Source: a bacterium (GTDB lineage: Bacteria > Zhuqueibacterota > QNDG01 > JAFGCO01). Taken from it: a DNA stretch of 64,000 bases. The position numbers were made by a program, and so were the translations under genes. The stretch's first letter is position 1, and every line of letters starts with the position of its first letter. The stretch spans positions 1 to 64,000 of the forward strand of contig JAFGGN010000074.1 of NCBI GenBank assembly GCA_016930535.1. Reading direction: 5' to 3'. Shown here piece after piece: positions 18,748 through 27,580 of this stretch. Under the pieces are notes generated by a model, which was not told where the DNA came from, did not search any database, and saw nothing but the letters and a program-made list of their open reading frames with translations.

Positions 18748-19614
18748 TTAAGGATTGATCAACAGTTCCGGGATTTCTGCAGAATCGGCGGCTGCAGAGG
18801 GCTCTATCGGCTGAAAAACATAGTATTTGTTCTGATTCTGAAGCTGATAAAGCAGATCATAATACACCTGGCCCTCCTTGATCACACGCAGACGCTGCAT
18901 GATTTCCGGCTGAACTTCTGAAAGCGGCCGGGTTTCCCCTGCCGAACGCTTGTCAATCACTTTAATGATATGATAACCGAACGAACTTGAAAAAACACGG
19001 GACACATCGTTCCTGGCCAGACGAAAAGCCCATCGTTCAACTTCAGGAATCACGTCTCCCTTTTGAATATAGCCCATTTCTCCGCCCTGCGAAGCGAAGG
19101 CATCCATTGAACGGGTCTTTGCAACGGATTCAAACGGCTGACCTGTCTGAATCTCCTGAAGGGCAAGGCTGGCCTCCGACTGGGTTTCGGTCAGAATGTG
19201 CTGTATACGCACATCGTCTTCCGTAAGTTTGAAATCGGAAATGTTCTGGTCATAGTAGGACCGGATTTCCTCATCCGTCATCCGGATCTTCTCCTTATAG
19301 GTGCGTTCCAGGAGCTTGTTGATCAGAAGCTCCTTTTGAATGCGCATCAGCTCCTGTTTCAGATCCTGGGAAGTGTTCAAATGCAGATGAAGCGCCTCCT
19401 GGTACAGCAGCTCCCTGTGAATCCAGCGGTCGACAAACGTTTTTTCCTGATCCGGCTGATACCCCTCACGGGCCATCTGCGCTTTCATTTCCTGTTTCGT
19501 AAGGACCGCATCACCGACTTTCGCAACCAGATCCGAATCGTCGATCTGTGATCCGCAGCCGAAAAAGAGCAGCGGGACAAAGAGAAGAACCGTGCGTATG
19601 ATGTATTTGAACAT
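18748..19614 (-). CDS. Parvulin-type peptidyl-prolyl isomerase lipoprotein
   Basis: A 288-residue protein. The N-terminus MFKYIIRTVLLFVPLLFFGCGS has a lipobox (LFFGC), so the mature protein should be lipid-anchored. Residues about 30-110 form a SurA_N-like helical region and 130-235 a single parvulin domain (IQHILTETQSEASLALQEI, GGEMGYIQKGDVIPEVE, FGYHIIKVIDKR). It resembles PrsA-like foldases that act on secreted proteins. Nine bases separate it from the SurA-like gene, and 14 from the larger parvulin gene upstream, so all three are one transcript. Confidence 0.9.
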   Translation of the reverse strand: MFKYIIRTVLLFVPLLFFGCGSQIDDSDLVAKVGDAVLTKQEMKAQMAREGYQPDQEKTFVDRWIHRELLYQEALHLHLNTSQDLKQELMRIQKELLINKLLERTYKEKIRMTDEEIRSYYDQNISDFKLTEDDVRIQHILTETQSEASLALQEIQTGQPFESVAKTRSMDAFASQGGEMGYIQKGDVIPEVERWAFRLARNDVSRVFSSSFGYHIIKVIDKRSAGETRPLSEVQPEIMQRLRVIKEGQVYYDLLYQLQNQNKYYVFQPIEPSAAADSAEIPELLINP

Positions 19615-19628
19615 GATTGACCGTTACC

Positions 19629-21353
19629 CTATAATGAATCCGCGATTTTCTGAAGCAGCGCGTTATTCACCGAGATTGTATAATCCTGCCGGTGTTCCGC
19701 CAGCCAGGCTTCTTTTTTTGTTCTTTTGGTTTCGTTGATCAGGTCGTTGCGGACACGATACAGTATTTTATCAAGCGGATCCGGCGGAAGATCTTCATGC
19801 ATGAGCAGCTTGATCACAGAATATCGCGTGTCCGACAGTATAATGGGACCGCCGATTTCATTTTCGGCCAGCGTGTCCGCACAGGCAAAAAGGTTGGATC
19901 GTTTGTTGCGGATAATCACGATTCCCTTGTTTTTATCTTTGTTGGGTTTGATTGAATGTTTGTCGTGCAGTTTTTGAAAGTCCTGACCGGCCTGTGCCCA
20001 TGCGATGATCTGATAGGCCATCGGCTCATTGTCGACCACGATTTCCTGAACCCTCAATCTGGGGGCCGGCGTGTACTTGTCCGCAAGATTGGCCTCGTAA
20101 TACTGTCCGAGCTCCTGGTCCGTGGGTTCGATTGTGCCGTAGATTTCGCGTTCGATAAAAAACTGAACCATTTTACTTTCCATCACACGGTGCACGTTTT
20201 TAACAACGTCCGGATGTTTATGCAATCCTTTTTTCTCCGCGATCTCCGAAAGCAATTGCGACATCATCAGATTGTTGAGGTAATATTCCAGCGCGCGCCG
20301 GTTTCTTACGCCGCCCCGGATGCGATCCTGATCACCCGTGATGGTACTCATCCAGTTTCTGAAATCGAGAACCGTAACCGGGCCATTGTCATGGATGACC
20401 AGGGGCATCGATTTCATGGACTCCGGAAGACCGTCCAGACCGCCGATTAAAGAGTCTTTCAGCGATGAATTCCAGGGACGCATGATGCCGAGCAGAGAAT
20501 CCATATTGTCTTCCTGCCAGGCCACATGTTTTTCTTCTTTCAGGTTGTCCCAGTATTCCTGGGCGGCCGTTCCGATTGCTTCATTTTTAGAACGCTGAAT
20601 TTTGCTTTTCAGTTTTGGCCGCATTTCCTTATAGGGCGGCTGTTCGAGTTTTTTAACGTTCTCCAGCTTCAAAATATGAAATCCCGCATTGTCTTCAATA
20701 ATATCCGATATCCGGCCTTTCTTCATTGAAAACGCGGCCTCCTGAATCGGATCGCCTGCCATTGTGTAATGCAGGGTATCCATAAGGCCGCCCCGTACAG
20801 CGGTTCTGCGGTCATTGGAATACCGGTTGGCCAGAAATTCAAAATTTTCTCCATTCTTCAGCTTTTCCATGATATCTTCGGCAATTTTTTTCTGCAGGAC
20901 CACTTCGATGGAATCGCTGTTTGGCGCCACCGAGATTAAAATTTGCCTGACCACGAGCGCCTTGCCGGATTTCGCGTACATATCGCGCAGTTCGGACTCG
21001 GGTATGAATTTATTGACGATCTCAAGCTGAAAAAGTTGTGTCAGACAATTCTGGGCCTGGGTGCTCTTTTTTGCTGCCAGTACGGTAGAGTCCTGATCAT
21101 ATCCCGCATCATAGGCGGACAGCAGAATGATTTTTGTATCGATCATGTCGTTCAGACGATTGTTCAGATTTTCGAGCTTTTCCTCGGGTGTATCCGCTTT
21201 TTGAAAGACGGCGGCCACTTCTTTAAAATCGTCCTCTGTAATGGTGAACCGGTTTCCGATTCTGGCCAGCGTGGGAGAATTTTTGCCACATCCCCAAAAC
21301 ATCGTCATTAGAGACACCATTAGTGCAGTGATCATTGTCCAGCGTCGAAACAT
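19629..21353 (-). CDS. Large parvulin-type peptidyl-prolyl isomerase lipoprotein
   Basis: A 574-residue protein starting MFRRWTMITALMVSLMTMFWGCGK; the FWGC lipobox marks a lipoprotein. I place the start at 21353 because GGAGG lies six bases upstream; an open frame extending to 21401 would spoil the signal sequence. A parvulin domain (about 135-240, VVRQILISVAPNSDSIEVVL to AGFHILKLENVKK) is followed by a long helical stretch and a second, degenerate parvulin-like region near the C-terminus (RVQEIVVDNEPMAYQI). First of three parvulin genes, 48 bases after mfd. Confidence 0.85.
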   Translation of the reverse strand: MFRRWTMITALMVSLMTMFWGCGKNSPTLARIGNRFTITEDDFKEVAAVFQKADTPEEKLENLNNRLNDMIDTKIILLSAYDAGYDQDSTVLAAKKSTQAQNCLTQLFQLEIVNKFIPESELRDMYAKSGKALVVRQILISVAPNSDSIEVVLQKKIAEDIMEKLKNGENFEFLANRYSNDRRTAVRGGLMDTLHYTMAGDPIQEAAFSMKKGRISDIIEDNAGFHILKLENVKKLEQPPYKEMRPKLKSKIQRSKNEAIGTAAQEYWDNLKEEKHVAWQEDNMDSLLGIMRPWNSSLKDSLIGGLDGLPESMKSMPLVIHDNGPVTVLDFRNWMSTITGDQDRIRGGVRNRRALEYYLNNLMMSQLLSEIAEKKGLHKHPDVVKNVHRVMESKMVQFFIEREIYGTIEPTDQELGQYYEANLADKYTPAPRLRVQEIVVDNEPMAYQIIAWAQAGQDFQKLHDKHSIKPNKDKNKGIVIIRNKRSNLFACADTLAENEIGGPIILSDTRYSVIKLLMHEDLPPDPLDKILYRVRNDLINETKRTKKEAWLAEHRQDYTISVNNALLQKIADSL

Positions 21354-21401
21354 GAGACCTCCATATTCAATGTTTAAATTACGAAAAAAAAATATACTCA
21401 A

Positions 21402-24400
21402 TTAGCCCCAGCTTTGCAACCATTTTTTCGTGAATGAAAGACGGTCTTCGGGCAGTTTCATTTCAATGCCAAGACCGTGAGATGTCAAAAACCGGACAGG
21501 CATTTTCGAATTTTCAGAGATCCCGCGAAGGAACCGTGAAAGCTGGTCCGGATTTTCAAACCTGTCCGGAAAGGATGGATCGAAGAAAAGACGCAGCTTG
21601 TTTCCCTCGATTCGTATTTGCATGATTTGTCTGTCCCGGCCGGTGAGCTGAAGATGAAACAGGGACAGCAGATTCAGGGCGCTCACGGGCGGCGGTCCGA
21701 AACGGTCCTTCAGCTCCTCCGCAAAATCATCCAATGCAGTTTCCGACTGAATACCGGCCAGGCGCCGGTACAGATTCAGCCGGAGGTTGTCATCGTCGAT
21801 GTAGGAATCGGGGAAATAGGCGTCTTCGTCGATCTGGGCCTGGCACGCCACCGGTCTGACGGCCGGTGTGTGCATATCCGAAGCCTCTTTCAGTTCCTCG
21901 ACGGCCTCGGCCACGAGCCTGGTGTATAATTCGAATCCCACGGCATCCATATAACCGCTTTGCTGATAACCGAGCAAATTTCCGGCACCGCGTATCTCGA
22001 GATCCTTCATGGCAATCTGGAATCCCGCTCCCAGTTCCGTGAATTCTTCGATGGTCCGCAGGCGCTTGATCGCTTCCGGTTTCAGCTGGTGAACCGGCGG
22101 CGTGAACAGGTAGGCATAGGCCTTCTGATTCGATCGTCCCACCCGGCCCCTGAGCTGATACAGCTGTGAAAGCCCGAGGCGGTCCGCACGGTTGACCAGA
22201 AGTGTATTGACATGGGGCATGTCCAGACCGGATCCCACGATCATGGTGGCCACCAGACAATCATATTTGTGTTCCGTAAATTCCACCATGATTTTTTCGA
22301 GATCGTGTTCATGCATCTGTCCGTGGGCAATGGCGATCCTTGCACCCGGAACGATCCGTTCGACCATTCTCGCGACTGCATGAATGGATTGGATTCGGTT
22401 GTGCACAAAGAAGATCTGACCCTCCCTGTTCAGCTCGCGGTGCATGGCCTCTGCCACGATCGATTCATCGAACGGCAACACTTCGGTGTGAATCGGCAGC
22501 CGGTCGCGCGGTGGCGTGTTGATCACGGACATGTCCCGTATCCCCACCAGAGACAGGTTGAGGGTTCGCGGAATGGGTGTGGCCGAAAGGGCAAGTACAT
22601 CCACGGTTTCTCGAAACGCCTTGAGACGCTCCTTGTGCCGCACACCGAATTTCTGCTCTTCGTCGATAATCAGAAGTCCCAGGTTTTTAAAGCCCACATC
22701 CCCGGAGAGAAGCCGGTGGGTTCCGATCACGATATCAACGGATCCCGTTTTCATGAGATTCACTATATCGGCCTGTTCTTTTTTGCTTCGGAACCGGGAG
22801 AGCATATCGATGCGAACGGGAAACGGAGACAACCGCTCACAGAAGGTTTGATGATGCTGCTGTGCAAGAATCGTGGTCGGGGCCAGCAGGGCCACCTGAT
22901 ATCCGGCATTGACGGCCTTGAAGGCTGCGCGAACGGCCACTTCGGTTTTTCCATAGCCCACGTCGCCGCAAATCAGCCGGTCCATGGGCACCGGTTTTTC
23001 CATGTCATTTTTCACATCCTGGATGGCGGCGGCCTGATCCGGGGTTTCTTCGTAGACGAACGAAGCCTCGAGCTCCCGCTGCCACGGTGTGTCCGGAGCA
23101 CTGGCGAGTCCGGGCCTGGACTGCCTGACTGAATAAAGAAGGATCAGTTCGCGGGCGATTTTTTCAACCGATTTTTTCGTGCGCTCCTTGACCCTGTCCC
23201 ATTGCGGACTTCCAAGTTTGCTGACTTCCGGAAGAACGCTTTCCCGGCCGGCATATTTCTGAACGCGTTCCATTTTCTCGACGGGTACATAGAGCATATC
23301 GCCGTCCTGATAGCGTATGGACAGGCATTCACGTTCCGATTCGGCGACAACGATTTTTTCAAGCCCCTGGTAAATGCCGATGCCGTGATCGATATGGACG
23401 ACATAGTCGCCGTTAGTCAGAGCGGACATTTCCCTGATCGGTTCCGCCTTGACGACAAAGCGTTTTTTCGGACGCCTGCGGTAAATCATGGGTCCGAATA
23501 AATCGGCCTGCGTGATGATAACGAGGGAGGCGGACGGCAGCTGGAAACCGGATTTTATCGGCCCGTGCATCACATGAAAATTCTGCATGGGATTTTCCTC
23601 GGTATCCAGAAAATCCACCATGCGCTGCACCTGAACCGGCTGATCACACATCAGACAGACCATGCTGTTTTTCAACCATTTTCCGATCTGCTGCCGGATG
23701 ACGGAAGGCGATCTTCCCAGCGGCGGTATGGGCAGGATGTTCAGCTGAACCGTTTCGGGAGCCGATGAAATTGTATGATGCAAAACCGTACGATGCGCTG
23801 CACGGGCATCGTCCAGGCGTGTCATCGCCCGTTTCTGAAAATCGTGTTCTCCGGCCTGTCCTGAGAACGGACGATCGAACAGGCTCCTGTCCTCGATAAA
23901 GATCCAGAAAGCAGTATCGACATAATCCAGCAGCGTGCTTTCTGCGGGCGCCCAGGTATCCGGCGAAGCGATCAGGTGCAGCGCGTCCGTCCGTCCCGTG
24001 GACCGCTGCGAGGCAAGATCGAATGAACGGATGGATTCGACGTCGTCTCCGAAAAATTCGATGCGATGCGGGCACTCTCCCGTATAGGGGAAAATGTCCA
24101 GAATGCCGCCCCGCAGACAGACTTCACCGGGCCGTTCCACGACCGGCTCGCGTGTGTATCCGAATTCGATCAGGCGTTTCATCAGGGCGGTCAGGCTGAT
24201 CCGGCTCCCCGGCCGCAGGTCGATGCGGTTTTGACGCATTGCATCCGGATCCGGAAGGGGCTGGCATAATGCCTCTGCAGACGTGATGACCAGGTTCAGT
24301 TCATGGCTTAAGAGATCACGAAGCACTTCCATGCGCATTCCGGCCTGCCTGGGATTCAGCGTGGCCGGCATGGTCCGGTCTTCCCAGGCGGGAAAAAGGG

Positions 24401-24632
24401 CCACGGATTCGTCACCCAAAAGCTGCATGGCCTCGTCGGCCAGCTGCTCGGCCCGGTTCTCTTCCGGCATGATTACGAGACCGGGACCTGTTTCAAGCAG
24501 CTCCTGCATGAACAGCACTTTTGAGGATCCGTACAGGCCCTTGATATCCAGGACGGAATTTTCAGAAAGGCGCGTAAACAATTGATTATAATGAAAATAA
24601 TCGGATAATTTCTTGATTATTGTGTTGGTCAT
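21402..24632 (-). CDS. mfd: Transcription-repair coupling factor
   Basis: A 1076-residue SF2 translocase that removes RNA polymerase stalled at DNA damage and recruits UvrA. Domains seen in order: N-terminal UvrB-homology region (about 1-330), RNA-polymerase-interacting CarD-like domain (about 395-465, GDYVVHIDHGIGIYQGLEKI), helicase core with Walker A GDVGYGKTEVAVRAAF, DEEQ box (IIDEEQKFGVRHKERLK) and SATPIPRTL, motif VI QLRGRVGRSNQKAYAYLF, then the TRCF C-terminal domain. Slightly shorter than E. coli Mfd (1148). It follows rsmG by 30 bases, with no clear ribosome-binding site before the ATG. Confidence 0.97.
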   Translation of the reverse strand: MTNTIIKKLSDYFHYNQLFTRLSENSVLDIKGLYGSSKVLFMQELLETGPGLVIMPEENRAEQLADEAMQLLGDESVALFPAWEDRTMPATLNPRQAGMRMEVLRDLLSHELNLVITSAEALCQPLPDPDAMRQNRIDLRPGSRISLTALMKRLIEFGYTREPVVERPGEVCLRGGILDIFPYTGECPHRIEFFGDDVESIRSFDLASQRSTGRTDALHLIASPDTWAPAESTLLDYVDTAFWIFIEDRSLFDRPFSGQAGEHDFQKRAMTRLDDARAAHRTVLHHTISSAPETVQLNILPIPPLGRSPSVIRQQIGKWLKNSMVCLMCDQPVQVQRMVDFLDTEENPMQNFHVMHGPIKSGFQLPSASLVIITQADLFGPMIYRRRPKKRFVVKAEPIREMSALTNGDYVVHIDHGIGIYQGLEKIVVAESERECLSIRYQDGDMLYVPVEKMERVQKYAGRESVLPEVSKLGSPQWDRVKERTKKSVEKIARELILLYSVRQSRPGLASAPDTPWQRELEASFVYEETPDQAAAIQDVKNDMEKPVPMDRLICGDVGYGKTEVAVRAAFKAVNAGYQVALLAPTTILAQQHHQTFCERLSPFPVRIDMLSRFRSKKEQADIVNLMKTGSVDIVIGTHRLLSGDVGFKNLGLLIIDEEQKFGVRHKERLKAFRETVDVLALSATPIPRTLNLSLVGIRDMSVINTPPRDRLPIHTEVLPFDESIVAEAMHRELNREGQIFFVHNRIQSIHAVARMVERIVPGARIAIAHGQMHEHDLEKIMVEFTEHKYDCLVATMIVGSGLDMPHVNTLLVNRADRLGLSQLYQLRGRVGRSNQKAYAYLFTPPVHQLKPEAIKRLRTIEEFTELGAGFQIAMKDLEIRGAGNLLGYQQSGYMDAVGFELYTRLVAEAVEELKEASDMHTPAVRPVACQAQIDEDAYFPDSYIDDDNLRLNLYRRLAGIQSETALDDFAEELKDRFGPPPVSALNLLSLFHLQLTGRDRQIMQIRIEGNKLRLFFDPSFPDRFENPDQLSRFLRGISENSKMPVRFLTSHGLGIEMKLPEDRLSFTKKWLQSWG

Positions 24633-24662
24633 TATGTATTTAATTCTATAATAAACAATAAA

Positions 24663-25325
24663 TTAAAACTGCTTTTCAATGTGAATGTCAACCACATGCC
24701 GCCAGGAATCATTCAGAATTCCGGGAAACGGTTCATAACGGATCAGCCGTGCTTCACGAATCTGTGCCCGGGAATCTTCGGGCAGTGCCGCCAATTCGGT
24801 TGCGGCATCCGGTCCTTTCAGGGCAACGATACGCCCGGTCTCCTTTAATAAAGGAAGACTCCATTTGATCAGGCTGGCCGTATCGGCCACGGCCCTGCTG
24901 CACACCACATCCACCGGAGCGATCTCCCCGGCTGACGATTCGGCACGGGCACAGATCACGGGGACGTTTTTATCAAGACGAATCATTTTCAGAAGTTGTT
25001 TTAGAAACAGCACTTTTTTTCTTTTTGATTCCAGAAGTACCAGATCGATATCGGGTCTCGCGAGCCGTATCGGTATTCCGGGGAATCCGGCACCCGTGCC
25101 CATGTCAAGCAGCCGGCAGCCTTCCGGAAAATCGACGGCTTTCAGCACGGACAGCGAATCGATAAAATGCCGCCTGACGAGAAGACGTTCGTCATTTCTG
25201 GAAACCAGGTTCACACGCCGGTTCCACTCGATCAGCAGATCGTGATACCGGAGAAAGCGATCCAGGATGCTTTCATCCGAACCGAGGTTCCGCAGAACCG
25301 CGATGAGGAGATCGTCATCCTTCAT
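24663..25325 (-). CDS. rsmG: 16S rRNA 7-methylguanosine G527 methyltransferase
   Basis: About 220 residues. The class I methyltransferase core is clear: LLDMGTGAGFPGIPIRLARP, then LLESKRKKVLFLKQLL and CSRAVADTASLIKWSLPLL. GidB/RsmG methylates N7 of G527 in 16S rRNA. I take the ATG at 25325 (MKDDDLLIAVLRNLG); this overlaps the mnmG stop by 11 bases. A longer open frame to 25358 would add 11 unlikely residues. The mnmG-rsmG pair is the classic origin-proximal order, but parA/parB, usually next, are missing and mfd follows instead. Confidence 0.95.
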   Translation of the reverse strand: MKDDDLLIAVLRNLGSDESILDRFLRYHDLLIEWNRRVNLVSRNDERLLVRRHFIDSLSVLKAVDFPEGCRLLDMGTGAGFPGIPIRLARPDIDLVLLESKRKKVLFLKQLLKMIRLDKNVPVICARAESSAGEIAPVDVVCSRAVADTASLIKWSLPLLKETGRIVALKGPDAATELAALPEDSRAQIREARLIRYEPFPGILNDSWRHVVDIHIEKQF

Positions 25326-27216
25326 CCGGAGTTTTCCTTTCCCGTGACCGCCGGGCAATCAGAACGGCAAGGGCCGATATATCGGATGGGGAAACACCGG
25401 AAATACGGGAAGCCTGCCCCAGGGATAAGGGACGGATTTTATCCAGTTTTTCACGGGCCTCTTTCGAAAGAGATTGGAGCGAAAGATAGTCGAGATACTC
25501 CGGGATCGCCCGGGATTCGAGACCGTGGTACCGGGACACCTGTTCGCGCTGGCGCTCGAAGTATCCTTCGTATTTGATTTCAATTTCCACCTGCTCGGTC
25601 ACTTCGGACCTGAGTTCGTTCAGGGGCGCCAGAAGCGCCTCCACTTCCGGAATTGCAGAAAGATGAGACAGGGTCAGATGGGGACGTTTTAAAAGGCGCA
25701 GAACGTCCTGCCGCTGATCGATCGGTGCGGAACCGATTCGGACAAGGACGGGGTTGACGGTTTCCGGATCGGGCTTGACATCGGAGAGCGCGGACAACAG
25801 AAAACGAATGGCCCCGGTTTTTTTATGCAGCCGTTCCAGCAATTCCGGACCGATCAATCCGAAACCGGCTCCGTATTCCATGAACCGTTGATCGGCATTG
25901 TCCTGACGAAGCAGCAGCCGGTATTCCGCCCTGGATGTAAAAAGGCGATACGGTTCCTGGGTTCCCTTGGTTACCAGGTCGTCGATCAGAACGCCCATGT
26001 AACCCTCGCTGCGATCCGGGATGAAAGGGGATGCGCCATGCAGTTTCAGCACGGCGTTGATCCCGGCAATCAATCCCTGTGCCGCCGCCTCCTCGTATCC
26101 GGAAGTGCCGTTGATCTGTCCGGCAAAATACAGTCCGGATATACGCTTTGTCTCCATGGTCGGCCCGAGCTGGGTGGGCGGGAAAAAGTCGTACTCGATG
26201 GCATATCCGAGCCGCGTGATCCGGACATTTTCGAGGCCGGGTATGGTCCGGATGGCAGAGACCTGTACATCCTCAGGCAGGCTGGTCGCAAATCCGTTGA
26301 CGTAGAATTCAACGGACCGGCGCCCCTCCGGCTCGAGAAAAATCTGATGCCTGTCCTTGTCGGCAAACCGTACGATTTTATCTTCGATGCTCGGGCAGTA
26401 TCGCGGACCCACGCCCGTGATTTTACCCGTGTACAGAGGCGAGCGGTCCAGGCCTGAGCGGAGCAGTTCGTGTGTCTGTTTCCGGGTGTATGTCAGATGA
26501 CAGGGGATTTGCGGCTGCGTGATGGCCTTCGTCTGAAAGGAAAACGGCTGTGGATTTTCATCGCCGTTTTGAATTTCCGTTTTTGAAAAATCGATGGATT
26601 GACCATCCACACGCGGAGGCGTTCCCGTTTTCAGCCGGCCGGCTTCGAATCCGAGGGCCGAGAGGCTCTCGGTAAGGCCGGTTGCAGGAAACTCTCCGGC
26701 CCGCCCGGCCGGGAATGTTTTCAGGCCGATATGAGTCAATCCGTTCAGAAAAGTGCCGCAGGTCAGAATCACGGCCCGGGAATGGATCTGCCTGCCGGTT
26801 TCTGTTTCAACACCCTGAATGCAGCCGTTCTTTTCAAGCACACGGACGGCCATGGCCTGAAACAGATCCAGACCGGCCTGTGCTTCCAGGGCGGAGCGCA
26901 TACGGACCGAGTATTCGAGCCGGTCCGCCTGTGCCCGAGGCGCCCACACAGCCGGACCCTTGGATTTGTTGAGCAGCCTGAACTGAATGCCGGTATCGTC
27001 GATGGCCCGCCCCATTTCACCGCCAAGGGCATCGATCTCGCGTACAAGGTGGCCCTTGGCCGGACCGCCGATTGCGGGATTGCAGGACATCTGCGCGATA
27101 TTATGTATGGTCATGGTGATCATGAGCGTGTGCGCGCCCATACGCGCAGCGGCCAGGGCCGCCTCACAGCCCGCGTGACCCCCTCCCACCACGATCACAT
27201 CATAGGAACCAGCCAT
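25315..27216 (-). CDS. mnmG: tRNA uridine-5-carboxymethylaminomethyl synthesis enzyme MnmG
   Basis: A 633-residue FAD protein. The start MAGSYDVIVVGGGHAGCEAALAAARMG (dinucleotide-binding GGGHAG) follows AAGGAG by about eight bases, so ATG 27216 is preferred over the longer frame to 27324. Family signatures are present: MSCNPAIGGPAKGHLVREIDALGG and GLKTGTPPRVDGQS, and the C-terminal helical domain that docks MnmE (ISGVSPSDISALAVLI). With MnmE it installs the cmnm5 group at U34 of tRNAs. Its partner mnmE is just upstream, separated by an unusually long gap holding two parS sites. Confidence 0.97.
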   Translation of the reverse strand: MAGSYDVIVVGGGHAGCEAALAAARMGAHTLMITMTIHNIAQMSCNPAIGGPAKGHLVREIDALGGEMGRAIDDTGIQFRLLNKSKGPAVWAPRAQADRLEYSVRMRSALEAQAGLDLFQAMAVRVLEKNGCIQGVETETGRQIHSRAVILTCGTFLNGLTHIGLKTFPAGRAGEFPATGLTESLSALGFEAGRLKTGTPPRVDGQSIDFSKTEIQNGDENPQPFSFQTKAITQPQIPCHLTYTRKQTHELLRSGLDRSPLYTGKITGVGPRYCPSIEDKIVRFADKDRHQIFLEPEGRRSVEFYVNGFATSLPEDVQVSAIRTIPGLENVRITRLGYAIEYDFFPPTQLGPTMETKRISGLYFAGQINGTSGYEEAAAQGLIAGINAVLKLHGASPFIPDRSEGYMGVLIDDLVTKGTQEPYRLFTSRAEYRLLLRQDNADQRFMEYGAGFGLIGPELLERLHKKTGAIRFLLSALSDVKPDPETVNPVLVRIGSAPIDQRQDVLRLLKRPHLTLSHLSAIPEVEALLAPLNELRSEVTEQVEIEIKYEGYFERQREQVSRYHGLESRAIPEYLDYLSLQSLSKEAREKLDKIRPLSLGQASRISGVSPSDISALAVLIARRSRERKTPDEG

Positions 27217-27307
27217 CCCCTGTCTCCTTGATCCGGCCCGGAAAAAAGCGGTCCGGTTTGCGGCTGCCGATACGGCCGGCCGCAGGATTCGACCATAAAC
27301 AGCAAAG

Positions 27308-27330
27308 CCCCGGAAAACAGACACCCGGGG
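27308..27330 (-). terminator. Weak hairpin, possible terminator of mnmE
   Basis: On the minus strand CCCCGG (27330-27325) pairs with CCGGGG (27313-27308). The following bases CTTTGCTGTTT are only partly T-rich. Because it shares the GCCCCGG stem with the clear terminators at 17405 and 29091 it probably has the same function, but it lies 250 bases beyond mnmE. Confidence 0.4.
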
Positions 27331-27391
27331 TGTTACGGCGCATCAATTTAATCAAATCCCGGTCGAAATGCAAGGCAGTGTTTCAGAACAA

Positions 27392-27407
27392 TGTTCCACG
27401 TGGAACA
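27392..27407. promoter_or_regulatory. parS: parS centromere site 1 (ParB-binding palindrome)
   Basis: TGTTCCACGTGGAACA is a perfect 16-bp palindrome and matches the conserved chromosomal parS consensus (TGTTNCACGTGNAACA). Flanking A and T extend the symmetry to 18 bp. ParB bound here would load SMC and segregate the origin region. Confidence 0.92.
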
Positions 27408-27487
27408 TCCGGTCGAATGAAAATGCCGGTACCGGGCCGGCGCGCGCCGGCGGATTTTGTAAGAAGCGGATTCGGGACAGCGGACAG

Positions 27488-27503
27488 TGTTCCACGTGGA
27501 ACA
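27488..27503. promoter_or_regulatory. parS: parS centromere site 2 (ParB-binding palindrome)
   Basis: A second identical TGTTCCACGTGGAACA core. Here the symmetry continues through ACAG/CTGT on each side, giving a 24-bp perfect palindrome at 27484-27507. Two identical cores within 112 bases cannot be chance and establish this as a partition locus. Confidence 0.93.
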
Positions 27504-27580
27504 CTGTTGAGGTGGCCGGGTCCGGCCGTGGGAGTGCGGAAACGGGGCGTGTGTTGCGGGAGCATCCCGGATTCCGGCGT

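Larger units (their letters stand above)
27217..27580. other. 364-base intergenic region carrying two parS palindromes
   Basis: The gap between mnmE and mnmG holds no credible gene. It contains two parS sites 80 bases apart, a GC-rich hairpin at 27308-27330, and presumably the mnmG promoter. In many chromosomes parS sites lie in exactly this neighbourhood of the mnmE-mnmG-rsmG-parAB cluster. Confidence 0.8.
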
